This document shows, piece by piece, positions 6,202-12,831 of a stretch of DNA of 13,382 nucleotides. The position numbers and the translations under genes were made by a program. Source of the DNA: Candidatus Niyogibacteria bacterium CG10_big_fil_rev_8_21_14_0_10_42_19 (lineage in GTDB: Bacteria > Patescibacteriota > Minisyncoccia > 1-14-0-10-42-19); contig PFCN01000007.1 of assembly GCA_002774705.1 (NCBI GenBank), forward strand, positions 18,442 to 31,823, in the 5' to 3' direction. Position 1 is the first letter of the stretch. Every line of letters begins with the position of its first letter. The notes beneath the pieces were generated by a model. It ran no database searches. It worked only from the letters and a program-made list of their open reading frames with translations, and was not told the origin of the DNA.

Positions 6202-8055
6202 CTATTCGACTGTTACCGACTTTGCCAGATTTCGCGGTTGGTCGACGTCGGTCCCGCGTAAAACCGCCACATAATAAGCAAAAAGCTGGAGGGGCAAAAC
6301 AGCAAGAATAGGACTTAATTCTTCGGAAACTTTTGGAATGAACATCACGTCTTTGCTATATTTAAAAATTTCATTGTCTTCTTCGCTCGCAACAGCAATT
6401 ATCGGTCCTTTTCTGGCGCGAGTTTCTTCGATATTCGAGATCATTTTTTCATATACGCTATCCTTAAGAGCAATAACGATCGAGGGGAATTTAGGGTTGA
6501 TTAAAGCGATCGGACCGTGTTTCATTTCTCCCGCAGGATACCCTTCGGCGTGTATATAAGATATTTCTTTGAGCTTAAGCGCTCCCTCTAAGGCCGTAGG
6601 CCAATTAAACTTGCGACCTAAAAATAAAAAATTGTCAAAACGACTGAATTTAGCCGCGATCTTTTGTATTTCGTCGCTTTGTTCGAGAGTCTTCTTTGCC
6701 TTAGACGGAAGAGATAAAAGTTCGCGCATTATTTTTAACGGGTCGATATCGGGTTTAGGGATAATACCCACGACACTATCCCTCAAATACAATGCGGCAA
6801 GCACTAAAATGACCAATTGTGAAATAAAAGCTTTTGTGGAAGCAACCGCTATTTCGGGTCCGGCATAATTATAGATCACTGCGTCAACTTCACGAGCAAT
6901 GGTTGAACCAACAACGTTGACGATAGCTATGGTAACAGCACGCATCTTTTTTGCCTCACGCAAGGCCTCTAAAGTGTCGGCCGTCTCACCCGACTGCGAA
7001 ATAGCAATTACCGCGGTAGATGAGTTAAGAACAGGCGGCCGGTAACGAAATTCGGACGCGTTTACCACTTCAACCGATAAACCGGTAAAAGTTTCCATTA
7101 GATATTTTCCAACAAGAGCCGCGAAATATGATGTCCCACAAGCGGTAATAACGACTCTTTGGATCTGTTTTAGTCTATTTTTTATAGCATCAAGCTCGCT
7201 CAATTTTACTTTTCCGGATTTAACCGAAACCCTTCCCCGCAACGCATTTTCAATGACTTTAGGCGCTTCGTGTATCTCTTTAAGCATAAAATGACTAAAC
7301 CCCCCTTTTTGGGACTCTTCAACAGACCAATCAATGTTCGATATTTTTCTCGAAAGAGTACGATTAGACATATCAAAAATTCGATAATTTCCACCACTTA
7401 TGGTTAGAATTTCACGATCATTAATATAAACCACTTTTTTGGTGTACTCGGTTATAGCGCTTGCATCGGACGCGATAATATATTCATTTTCCCCCAAACC
7501 CAAAAGGATCGGGGAGCCGTTTTTTGCCGCGACAATCCGACTGGGGAAACGCGATGATAACGCGACAATGGCATACGAGCCTTTAACGTGCCTGAGCGCT
7601 TCGCGCATGGCATCTTCAAAAGTACGCGCGCCCATCGTGAAAGATCTTTCAATAAGATGAGCCACAACTTCGGTATCGGTAGAAGAACGAAAAATATGAC
7701 CCTCGCGCCCTAAAGCCTCACGAAGAGACTCATAATTTTCAATTATTCCATTGTGAGCAATCGCAATCTCCCCTCTGCAATCAAGATGCGGATGAGCGTT
7801 AATTTTTGTCGGTGCTCCATGGGTAGCCCACCTGGTATGTCCTATCGCCAAGACCGATGAATGAGGATTATGTTTAAAAATCGATTTTTCAAGCACCGCT
7901 ATCTTTCCGGCCGATTTGAAAGTTCTAATCTTTTTAAAATTGTCAAAAAAAGCAACCCCGGCAGAATCATACCCCCTGTATTCAAGACGCTTAAGACCGT
8001 TGAGAACGACCTTAAGGGCATCTTTTTTACCTATATAGCCGATTATGCCGCACAT
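6202..8055 (-). CDS. glmS: Glutamine--fructose-6-phosphate aminotransferase (isomerizing)
   Basis: GlmS makes glucosamine-6-phosphate from fructose-6-phosphate and glutamine, the first committed step toward UDP-GlcNAc and peptidoglycan. The 617-residue length fits the family (~610). The N-terminal class II glutaminase domain (about 1-230) starts with the catalytic Cys2 (MCGIIGYIG) and has RGYDSAG (28-34), HTRWATHG (73-80), HNGIIENY (101-108) and TDTE (126-129). Two SIS sugar-isomerase domains follow, the first with ACGTSY (305-310) and SQSGETADT (353-361), the second with EGYPAGEMKHGP (504-515). The C-terminal NLAKSVTVE contains the lysine (K612) that forms the Schiff base with the sugar. No key residue is missing. 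It lies 70 nt after a TrmB-type regulator and 4 nt before glmR. No glmS ribozyme-like leader is possible, since the upstream gap is only 70 nt. Confidence 0.96.
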   Translation of the reverse strand: MCGIIGYIGKKDALKVVLNGLKRLEYRGYDSAGVAFFDNFKKIRTFKSAGKIAVLEKSIFKHNPHSSVLAIGHTRWATHGAPTKINAHPHLDCRGEIAIAHNGIIENYESLREALGREGHIFRSSTDTEVVAHLIERSFTMGARTFEDAMREALRHVKGSYAIVALSSRFPSRIVAAKNGSPILLGLGENEYIIASDASAITEYTKKVVYINDREILTISGGNYRIFDMSNRTLSRKISNIDWSVEESQKGGFSHFMLKEIHEAPKVIENALRGRVSVKSGKVKLSELDAIKNRLKQIQRVVITACGTSYFAALVGKYLMETFTGLSVEVVNASEFRYRPPVLNSSTAVIAISQSGETADTLEALREAKKMRAVTIAIVNVVGSTIAREVDAVIYNYAGPEIAVASTKAFISQLVILVLAALYLRDSVVGIIPKPDIDPLKIMRELLSLPSKAKKTLEQSDEIQKIAAKFSRFDNFLFLGRKFNWPTALEGALKLKEISYIHAEGYPAGEMKHGPIALINPKFPSIVIALKDSVYEKMISNIEETRARKGPIIAVASEEDNEIFKYSKDVMFIPKVSEELSPILAVLPLQLFAYYVAVLRGTDVDQPRNLAKSVTVE

Positions 8056-8076
8056 ATTTTGAAAAAATTAAAAATA

Positions 8077-8103
8077 GTTATATAAAAATATTATTCCGTT
8101 CAA
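8077..8103 (-). promoter_or_regulatory. Weak candidate promoter for glmS
   Basis: TTGAAC (8098-8103) and TATAAC (8077-8082) on the minus strand are separated by 15 nt, shorter than ideal, and end 21 nt before the glmS ATG. Just upstream, TTAATT-TTT-AATTAA (8105-8119) is a perfect inverted repeat that could be an operator, but such repeats arise easily in AT-rich DNA. Read-through from the TrmB gene is an alternative, because no terminator is seen in the 70-nt gap. Confidence 0.25.
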
Positions 8104-8125
8104 ATTAATTTTTAATTAAGTTTTA

Positions 8126-8884
8126 TTAAATATTTATCCTTAACCTTTTCCACAACTCATCAAAAACGATTCTCTGGGTCGTCGCGATCTTTCTATCTAT
8201 TATAAGAACTCCAAAAGGCATTTTATCCTCGGCTATCGACAACAACGCGACCTTGGGACCATAAATTAGAATATACGCCGGCGCGTCAATATTTATCAAT
8301 CGCCTTTCCGCCAACTTGATATTCTTGGGGTCGCCTCCGTCGCCCAAAGCAATAACCCGAGTTTTTATTTTTCTTTTTAACTTTTCTTTGGTGAAATTAG
8401 GATAAAGTTTATAAAGATAACTCCTTACTGATTTTGAAGAATAGACCGCGTATTCTTTTTCCCCTTCTTTTTGCATCGTTTCAAGAACATCCTCTAATAT
8501 TTTTTTTATTCCCTTATCGGAATCAAAATACTGCACCGCTGGACGCCCGCCCTGTTTAACATATAAAGACATCAGCTGGGGCATCACAAGGGCAACTTTT
8601 TTTTCGGCTTCAGAAATTTTATTTTTTTCCTGCTCAAGAATAGAAAAAATTTTATCGGGCGAGGCAACTATAAAACGTCGGCGAGATCCATTCGCCTCTG
8701 AAATAAGTAATTTTTTCTGAACGAGATCTTCCAAAATATCATGGACTGTCCCGCGGTTTATGCCAGTTTTTTCGGCAATCTTTCTGACGGTGCCCCTCCC
8801 CAAAGGAAGGATCTCTTCATAAACCGCGATTTCTTTGTCATTCAAATTTATACTTTTTAGTACTGATTTAAGTTCGGGAAGCAT
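8126..8884 (-). CDS. TrmB-family transcriptional regulator
   Basis: The 252-residue protein has an N-terminal winged helix-turn-helix (about 12-75; the VRKIAEKTGINRGTVHDIL segment, 33-51, carries the recognition helix), a short helical linker (about 76-108), and a C-terminal alpha/beta domain (about 115-245) with the TrmB-type effector fold pattern. TrmB proteins are best known from archaea, where they control sugar uptake and metabolism by binding sugars. This gene lies immediately upstream of glmS, so control of amino-sugar synthesis is a reasonable inference, but the ligand and targets are not shown by the sequence. The initiator ATG lies 6 nt from a near-consensus -10, so the mRNA should be leaderless. 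It is separated from the preceding methyltransferase gene by a terminator. Confidence 0.82.
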   Translation of the reverse strand: MLPELKSVLKSINLNDKEIAVYEEILPLGRGTVRKIAEKTGINRGTVHDILEDLVQKKLLISEANGSRRRFIVASPDKIFSILEQEKNKISEAEKKVALVMPQLMSLYVKQGGRPAVQYFDSDKGIKKILEDVLETMQKEGEKEYAVYSSKSVRSYLYKLYPNFTKEKLKRKIKTRVIALGDGGDPKNIKLAERRLINIDAPAYILIYGPKVALLSIAEDKMPFGVLIIDRKIATTQRIVFDELWKRLRINI

Positions 8885-8890
8885 ATTTTA

Positions 8891-8918
8891 ATGATATTTT
8901 AAAGTATTTTTTTGTCAA
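8891..8918 (-). promoter_or_regulatory. Promoter of the TrmB-type regulator, leaderless
   Basis: On the minus strand TTGACA (8913-8918, perfect consensus) is followed by a 16-nt spacer and TATCAT (8891-8896, five of six matches). Only 6 nt separate the -10 from the ATG at 8884, so the first transcribed base should fall at or next to the start codon. TTTGT-TG-ACAAA overlaps the -35 as a small inverted repeat and could be an autoregulatory site. Confidence 0.65.
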
Positions 8919-8939
8919 CAAATTTTCTACAAAACTGTG

Positions 8940-8968
8940 GAAAAAAGAAGCTCCCAAATTCGGGAGCT
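8940..8968 (-). terminator. Intrinsic terminator after the membrane methyltransferase
   Basis: AGCTCCC (8949-8955) and GGGAGCT (8962-8968) form a 7-bp stem with a 6-nt loop. On the minus strand the stem is followed by TTCTTTTTT, a typical U-tract. The stem overlaps the stop codon of the methyltransferase gene (8967-8969). On the + strand no U-tract follows, so the signal is directional. Confidence 0.85.
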
Positions 8969-9518
8969 AAAATAGAAATGGAATGAGCTTATATGGGGTT
9001 CTTTTTACGAATTTGGACCATTCGCAAGGGAAAGTTTTTTTAAGCAATTCTTCCTCCCGGTTGATCTGTCTCAAAAAAATTGGAATAGACAAAAAAATAA
9101 CAAAAACAAAGGGACTCGAAAGTATCGACTCAAACCCCAGCCCGAATAGGATAGCCCCGAAATAAATCGGATGTCTTACGTGACAATACAGACCCGAGGT
9201 CACCAATTCTTTAGGCTCACCTTTTATTGCCGCCGGGCAATAACTATCGTTCAAACGAATTCTTGAAATAAATGTTATAGCGATACCTGCCGTAAACAGT
9301 ACCAAGCCGAGGATACGCAGAGAAGCGATAACGTTTCCGGAAACACCTATCCCGAAAATAAGCTGGGCTAACCCGAACAGCACTGCCACCACCTCAAGGA
9401 TAAGCACCGATACCTGCAACGTATAATCCCGATGCCTTATAACGTGAACAAGCGCGAGCATCCATTTAAATCCGAAAAAGAACAAAAGCCCTGAAAAAAG
9501 ATATGTTTTTATTAACAT
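8967..9518 (-). CDS. ICMT/PEMT-family integral membrane methyltransferase
   Basis: The 183-residue protein has about five hydrophobic segments (1-25, 35-58, 64-86, 118-132, 134-149) and the C-terminal signature of isoprenylcysteine carboxyl methyltransferase-like enzymes: LVTSGLYCHVRHPIYFG (105-121) with R115-H116-P117, then REEELL (154-159) and a W167 plus Y176 region. In this family these residues bind S-adenosylmethionine at the membrane face. Bacterial members methylate lipids or small molecules, or are uncharacterised; prenylated proteins are not expected here, so the substrate is unknown. The gene has its own promoter, the only strong Shine-Dalgarno site in the window (AAGGAGG, 5 nt before the ATG), and a terminator, so it is a single-gene unit. 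Confidence 0.78.
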   Translation of the reverse strand: MLIKTYLFSGLLFFFGFKWMLALVHVIRHRDYTLQVSVLILEVVAVLFGLAQLIFGIGVSGNVIASLRILGLVLFTAGIAITFISRIRLNDSYCPAAIKGEPKELVTSGLYCHVRHPIYFGAILFGLGFESILSSPFVFVIFLSIPIFLRQINREEELLKKTFPCEWSKFVKRTPYKLIPFLF

Positions 9519-9523
9519 ATCCC

Positions 9524-9530
9524 CCTCCTT
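9524..9530 (-). promoter_or_regulatory. Strong Shine-Dalgarno site of the membrane methyltransferase
   Basis: AAGGAGG on the minus strand lies 5 nt before the ATG at 9518 and fixes that start. It contrasts with the other complete genes on this strand, which have no clear Shine-Dalgarno site. Confidence 0.8.
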
Positions 9531-9562
9531 TCCCTGAATTATTAAATATCAAATTCGATAAA

Positions 9563-9591
9563 ACTATAGCACAAATTAAAGAAAAAATCAA
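9563..9591 (-). promoter_or_regulatory. Promoter of the membrane methyltransferase
   Basis: TTGATT (9586-9591), a 17-nt spacer and TATAGT (9563-9568) lie just downstream of the leuS stop. Transcription would begin near 9556 and give a leader of about 38 nt carrying the Shine-Dalgarno site. Confidence 0.5.
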
Positions 9592-9596
9592 GAAAA

Positions 9597-12500
9597 TCAG
9601 AGCACAAAATTAATAAGACGGCCCGGGATGAATATGGATTTTTTGGGAGCCGTTGTCACGTACCTTTTAAGATCTTGCAGGTTCAAAGCGGCTTTCTCGG
9701 CTTCCTCTTTTGAAATATCCCGAGGCACACTAACCTTCGCCCGAACCTTTCCATTTACTTGTATAATAAGATCAAAAAAATCCTCCTCAATTAATTTAGG
9801 GTCATACGCGGGCCACTCTTCGGAATGCACCGACCTGAATTTTTTATCCGTTCTTTTTTTGGATGTTTTAATGGAATCCTGCCACAGCTCTTCGGACACA
9901 TGAGGCGCGAAAGGCGCGAGGATCTTTATAAGTACTTCCATATCTTCGAAGGTCACGTCTTCTTTTTTCCGCTCAAATTCATTCATGAGTATCATTATTG
10001 CCGAGATCGCGGTATTATATTGCAATTCCGCCAGATCTTCGGTAACCTTTTTTACGGTTTTATGGAGAATCTTTTTTATCTGTCGATCTACGGAGTTTAT
10101 ATCCAACATCCGGCTGTTTTGAGAATATAATTTAAAAACCCTCTCAAGCAACCTGGTTATACCTTTTATGCCGGTATCACAAAAATCTCCTCCCCTCTCA
10201 AAAGGACCCAAAAACATCAAATACATACGAAGGGTATCGGCTCCATAAGCTCTTATATATTCATCCGGATTCACAACATTGCCTTTGGATTTAGACATTT
10301 TAGCCCCGTCTTTTATTAAAAGGCCATGAGCCCGGAATTTTTTAAAGGGCTCTTCTCCGCCAGAGACGCGTCCCTCGGCCGTACCGGCACGCTCTAGGCC
10401 GCCTTTTCCGCCAGAGGCGGACCAGCCTCTGGCTGGGGAGGAAAAATCCAACACACCCATATCGTGCAGAGCCATAGACATAAACCTCACATACAGAAGA
10501 TGGAGTACCGCATGTTCCGCTCCACCAATATACATATCTACCGGCAGCCATTTTTTAATTAATTTTTCGTCGGGTATAAAATTTTTATTTTTTCCGCCCG
10601 AGGCGGATCCGCCTTCGGAGGAGATTTTTGATTTTTTATTTCCGAGGGTTAAATACCCGAGGTAATACCAGGCCGAATCCAAAAAAGTATCCGAAACATC
10701 GGTTTCTCTTTTCGCCCATCCCCCGCATTCGGGACACTTTACCTTATAAAAACTTTCAACCGTAGCCAAGGGCGATTTGTCGGTGCCGGTCGGCCTAAAA
10801 TCTTTAATATTAGGGAGTTTTACAGGCAATTCATCTTCAGGAACACTATAAATAATATGTTCCTTGCCATCAAAAACAGAATAATCAAATCCTTCTTTTA
10901 AATTTCGAATTTCGAATTTAGAATTTCGAATTTCCCAGCATTTACGACAATAAATGATGGGTATTGGTGGGCCCCAATAACGCTGGCGAGAAATAAGCCA
11001 GTCGCGCAAACGAAATTGGTCCTTTTTCTTACCTCCGACAAAATTAGTAATTTCCCGTTTCGCTTCATCTGAATCCATGCCATCAAATTTACTGGAATTC
11101 ATTAATATCCCCTCTCCGGTATATATGCTGTCCCCTTTTTCAAGCCAATTAATAACATGTTCAAGCTCCGAAACCGGAGAAAGTTTTTTTATATCTTTTA
11201 TATCTATCCATTCCGGCTCATGCAGAGACATCTCTTCTTCTGAAACTTCATCTCTTTCAAGATTTATTAGATCAAAACTTACGAAATTGGCAAAAACCGC
11301 CCGATTAACATCTTTATGCGCGGCATAAAATTCGGCAAAGACCACATAAGGCAGTTTGCCCGTAAATTTTAGATTTTTATATCCAGTCTCTTCACGAACC
11401 TCTCTTTCGGCGGCATCCGCCACATCTTCTCCCAGCTCAACTCCACCGGTTATAAAAGTCTGCCACGGTTGAATATTCCACTTTAATGTAAGAATTTTTT
11501 TCTCGGTCGGATGCTTTACTATCGCGTGAACTATAACTCTTTGTGTGTTGGTCTTGTCTTTTTTAGGGGGATTAACAATATCTATAACATGAGGTGCCAC
11601 AACCTGTTTTATTGGAAGATTATATTTTTTTGCGAATTCAAAATCCCTTTGGTCATGCGCCGGTACCGCCATAATCACTCCCGTTCCAACGTGTCCTAAA
11701 ACATAATCCGCTACCCATATTGGAATTTCGGATCCCGTTGCCGGATTTATCGCTTTTATGCCCTTTATTTCAACTCCGGTCTTCTCTTTTCCTTCGGCAA
11801 TTCTTTCTTCGTCGGTTTTTATTTTTGCAGTATTTATATAATTTTTAATTTCTGATTTGTTTAGAATTTTGGATTTTGTGTTTCGGATTTCTTGTATAAG
11901 CCACGGATGTTCGGGGCTTAACACAAGATAGGTCGCTCCGAACAAAGTATCCGGTCTCGTTGTAAAAACTTCTAGAAATTGTTTTGAATTTTGATATTTA
12001 GAATTTGTTTCGGATTTAGTGCTTTGAATTTCAAATTTTATCAAAGCTCCTTCACTTTTACCTATCCAATTTCTCTGGGCTATCTTTACGTTCTCCGACC
12101 AATCAATCTTATCAAGATTTTTTAAAAGACGATCGGCGTAATCGGTGATCTTAAAAAACCACTGTTCCAGATTCTTTTTTATAACAATAGTCCCGCACCG
12201 TTCGCATTCTCCCGAAATAACCTGCTCGTCCGCAAGTACGGTTTTACACGAGGGACACCAATTAACCGGGGACTTTTTCCTATAGGCCAGGCCTTTTTTA
12301 AACATCTGAACGAATATCCATTGGGTCCATTTGTAATATTCCGGGTCATAAGTCTCAAGATGCTCGTTCCAAGCAAAACCATTTCCTATCATTTTAAGCT
12401 GTTTATAAAAATTCTTCTCGGAAATTTTGGCCTGGTCTACGGGATGTTTACCTATCTTTATAGCGTAATTCTCTGAATGTATCCCGAAACCATCAAGACC

Positions 12501-12728
12501 TATCGGTTCAAAAACATCTGAACCGCGCATTCTCATAAAACGCCCATAAATATCGGCTCCCACAAAAGCATACATATTCCCCACATGAAGCCCTTCAGCG
12601 GAGGGGTAGGGGAACATCATTAAATTATAAAAGGGGGTTTTTGCTTTTTTAAAGTCAGGCTCATACGTCTTTTCTTTTAACCATTTTTCCTGCCATTTTC
12701 CCTCTATTTTTTTGGGGTCATAACGCAT
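9597..12728 (-). CDS. leuS: Leucyl-tRNA synthetase with inserted Nudix domain and repeat insertions
   Basis: LeuRS charges tRNA-Leu with leucine. At 1043 residues it is far longer than typical bacterial LeuRS (~860). Present in order: HVGN (48-51, the HIGH motif with Asn last), zinc-type Cys158/161/175/178, the CP1 editing threonine-rich TTRPDT (256-261), VPAHDQRD (355-362) with the editing aspartate D359, a second Cys set (594/597/665/668), KMSKS (810-814), the anticodon-binding domain and a C-terminal NGKVRAKV segment (992-999). Synthesis and editing residues look intact. A full Nudix domain (about 380-534) interrupts CP1. Repeat-like insertions occur at about 232-250, 280-296, 599-610, 704-716 and 763-793. 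All are in frame, with no stops. It has its own promoter and no visible terminator; a new promoter follows directly. Confidence 0.95.
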   Translation of the reverse strand: MRYDPKKIEGKWQEKWLKEKTYEPDFKKAKTPFYNLMMFPYPSAEGLHVGNMYAFVGADIYGRFMRMRGSDVFEPIGLDGFGIHSENYAIKIGKHPVDQAKISEKNFYKQLKMIGNGFAWNEHLETYDPEYYKWTQWIFVQMFKKGLAYRKKSPVNWCPSCKTVLADEQVISGECERCGTIVIKKNLEQWFFKITDYADRLLKNLDKIDWSENVKIAQRNWIGKSEGALIKFEIQSTKSETNSKYQNSKQFLEVFTTRPDTLFGATYLVLSPEHPWLIQEIRNTKSKILNKSEIKNYINTAKIKTDEERIAEGKEKTGVEIKGIKAINPATGSEIPIWVADYVLGHVGTGVIMAVPAHDQRDFEFAKKYNLPIKQVVAPHVIDIVNPPKKDKTNTQRVIVHAIVKHPTEKKILTLKWNIQPWQTFITGGVELGEDVADAAEREVREETGYKNLKFTGKLPYVVFAEFYAAHKDVNRAVFANFVSFDLINLERDEVSEEEMSLHEPEWIDIKDIKKLSPVSELEHVINWLEKGDSIYTGEGILMNSSKFDGMDSDEAKREITNFVGGKKKDQFRLRDWLISRQRYWGPPIPIIYCRKCWEIRNSKFEIRNLKEGFDYSVFDGKEHIIYSVPEDELPVKLPNIKDFRPTGTDKSPLATVESFYKVKCPECGGWAKRETDVSDTFLDSAWYYLGYLTLGNKKSKISSEGGSASGGKNKNFIPDEKLIKKWLPVDMYIGGAEHAVLHLLYVRFMSMALHDMGVLDFSSPARGWSASGGKGGLERAGTAEGRVSGGEEPFKKFRAHGLLIKDGAKMSKSKGNVVNPDEYIRAYGADTLRMYLMFLGPFERGGDFCDTGIKGITRLLERVFKLYSQNSRMLDINSVDRQIKKILHKTVKKVTEDLAELQYNTAISAIMILMNEFERKKEDVTFEDMEVLIKILAPFAPHVSEELWQDSIKTSKKRTDKKFRSVHSEEWPAYDPKLIEEDFFDLIIQVNGKVRAKVSVPRDISKEEAEKAALNLQDLKRYVTTAPKKSIFIPGRLINFVL
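10353..10441. repeat. GC-rich palindromic repeat cluster inside leuS (second GC-rich insertion)
   Basis: Two related units, each starting CCGCCAGAG, lie at 10357-10380 and 10408-10441. The second contains CCAGAGGC (10411-10418) and GCCTCTGG (10425-10432), an 8-bp stem with a 6-nt loop. They encode residues about 763-793 of LeuRS, a Gly/Ser/Ala/Arg-rich loop (SPARGWSASGG...) just before EEPFKKFRAHG, where E. coli LeuRS has only a short link. The base composition is sharply higher in GC than the surrounding gene, which suggests a repeat inserted in frame. Confidence 0.7.
10594..10623. repeat. GC-rich palindromic repeat inside leuS (first GC-rich insertion)
   Basis: CCGCCCGAGGCGG is followed by CCGCCTTCGGAGG. 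The core GGCGGATCCGCC (10602-10613) is a perfect 12-bp palindrome. It is related to the unit at 10408. It encodes SEGGSASGG (704-712) in LeuRS, within a loop between the LGYL and LIKKWLPVD segments of the catalytic core. It stands out from AT-rich flanks. Confidence 0.7.
10900..10933. repeat. Heptanucleotide tandem repeat inside leuS
   Basis: The unit AATTTCG occurs about 4.7 times in tandem (one unit reads AATTTAG). On the coding strand it gives EIRNSKFEIRN (599-609), because three 7-nt units make seven codons. It sits between the two Cys pairs of the second zinc-like module, next to CRKC (594-597). Confidence 0.8.
11127..11591 (-). other. Nudix hydrolase domain embedded in the LeuRS editing domain
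   Basis: Residues about 380-534 form a complete Nudix fold candidate. The strand RVIVHAIVKH (397-406) precedes the box. The Nudix box at 428-450 (DNA 11379-11447) matches GX5EX7REUXEEXGU exactly: G428, E434, R442-E443, E446-E447, G449, Y450. The domain ends with an acidic segment and a WIDI strand (507-510). It lies between LPIKQVV (371-377) and GILMNSSKFDG (540-550), which are adjacent in ordinary LeuRS CP1 domains. Catalytic glutamates for Mg2+ are intact, so hydrolysis of a nucleoside-diphosphate-X substrate is likely, but the substrate is unknown. Confidence 0.92.
11841..11891. repeat. AT-rich repeat-like insertion in leuS CP1
   Basis: It encodes EIRNTKSKILNKSEIKN (280-296), a Lys/Asn/Ser-rich segment following SPEHPWLIQ. 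The + strand at 11867-11890 shows 19 of 24 matches with the intergenic repeat at 4498-4521. It looks like a decayed member of the family seen at 10900 and 11979. Confidence 0.5.
11979..12038. repeat. AT-rich repeat-like insertion before the LeuRS editing motif
   Basis: It encodes FEIQSTKSETNSKYQNSKQ (232-250), between SEGALIK and FLEVFTTRPDT, where other LeuRS have a shorter link. It shares TGTTTCGGATTT with the insertion at 11841-11891, the only difference in that stretch being an adjacent base. It is rich in Lys, Asn, Ser and Gln, unlike the flanking conserved sequence. Confidence 0.5.
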
Positions 12729-12737
12729 ATAAATGTA

Positions 12738-12766
12738 ATTATATTCATTTAATAGGTTATTTTCAA
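12738..12766 (-). promoter_or_regulatory. Strong promoter of leuS, nearly leaderless
   Basis: On the minus strand TTGAAA (12761-12766) is followed by a 17-nt spacer and a perfect TATAAT (12738-12743). Nine nucleotides separate the -10 from the leuS ATG (12728), so the leader should be about 0-3 nt. There is no Shine-Dalgarno site and no room for a T-box or attenuator. Confidence 0.7.
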
Positions 12767-12795
12767 ATTTTTAACCGTAAAAAAAACACGATAAT

Positions 12796-12822
12796 AAAAA
12801 AGTCCCGCTTTAAAAGCGGGAC
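12796..12822 (-). terminator. Strong intrinsic terminator after the aldehyde dehydrogenase gene
   Basis: GTCCCGCT (12802-12809) and AGCGGGAC (12815-12822) form a GC-rich 8-bp stem with a 5-nt loop, extendable by A-T pairs. On the minus strand it is followed by six T residues (12801-12796). It lies 9 nt after the dehydrogenase stop and separates that gene from leuS. Confidence 0.9.
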
Positions 12823-12831
12823 CTAAAATGT

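Noticed and set aside
8056..8125. A glmS ribozyme or riboswitch upstream of glmS.
   Set aside because: The gap is only 70 nt, very AT-rich, with no ribozyme-like core; the known glmS ribozyme is longer than this.
10342..10551. A 69-codon alternative minus-strand frame rich in Tyr, Gly and Arg within leuS.
   Set aside because: It arises from the GC-rich repeats read in another frame; the leuS frame with KMSKS and GGAEH motifs is clearly the coding one.
10900..10933. A CRISPR-like direct repeat array.
   Set aside because: The unit is only 7 nt, tandem without spacers, inside a coding gene, and there are no cas genes.
9597..12728. A sequencing chimera or frameshift as the cause of the oversized leuS.
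   Set aside because: The frame is continuous over 1043 codons, the flanking CP1 and core motifs resume exactly on both sides of each insertion, and the Nudix box is perfect. Raw reads could not be checked.
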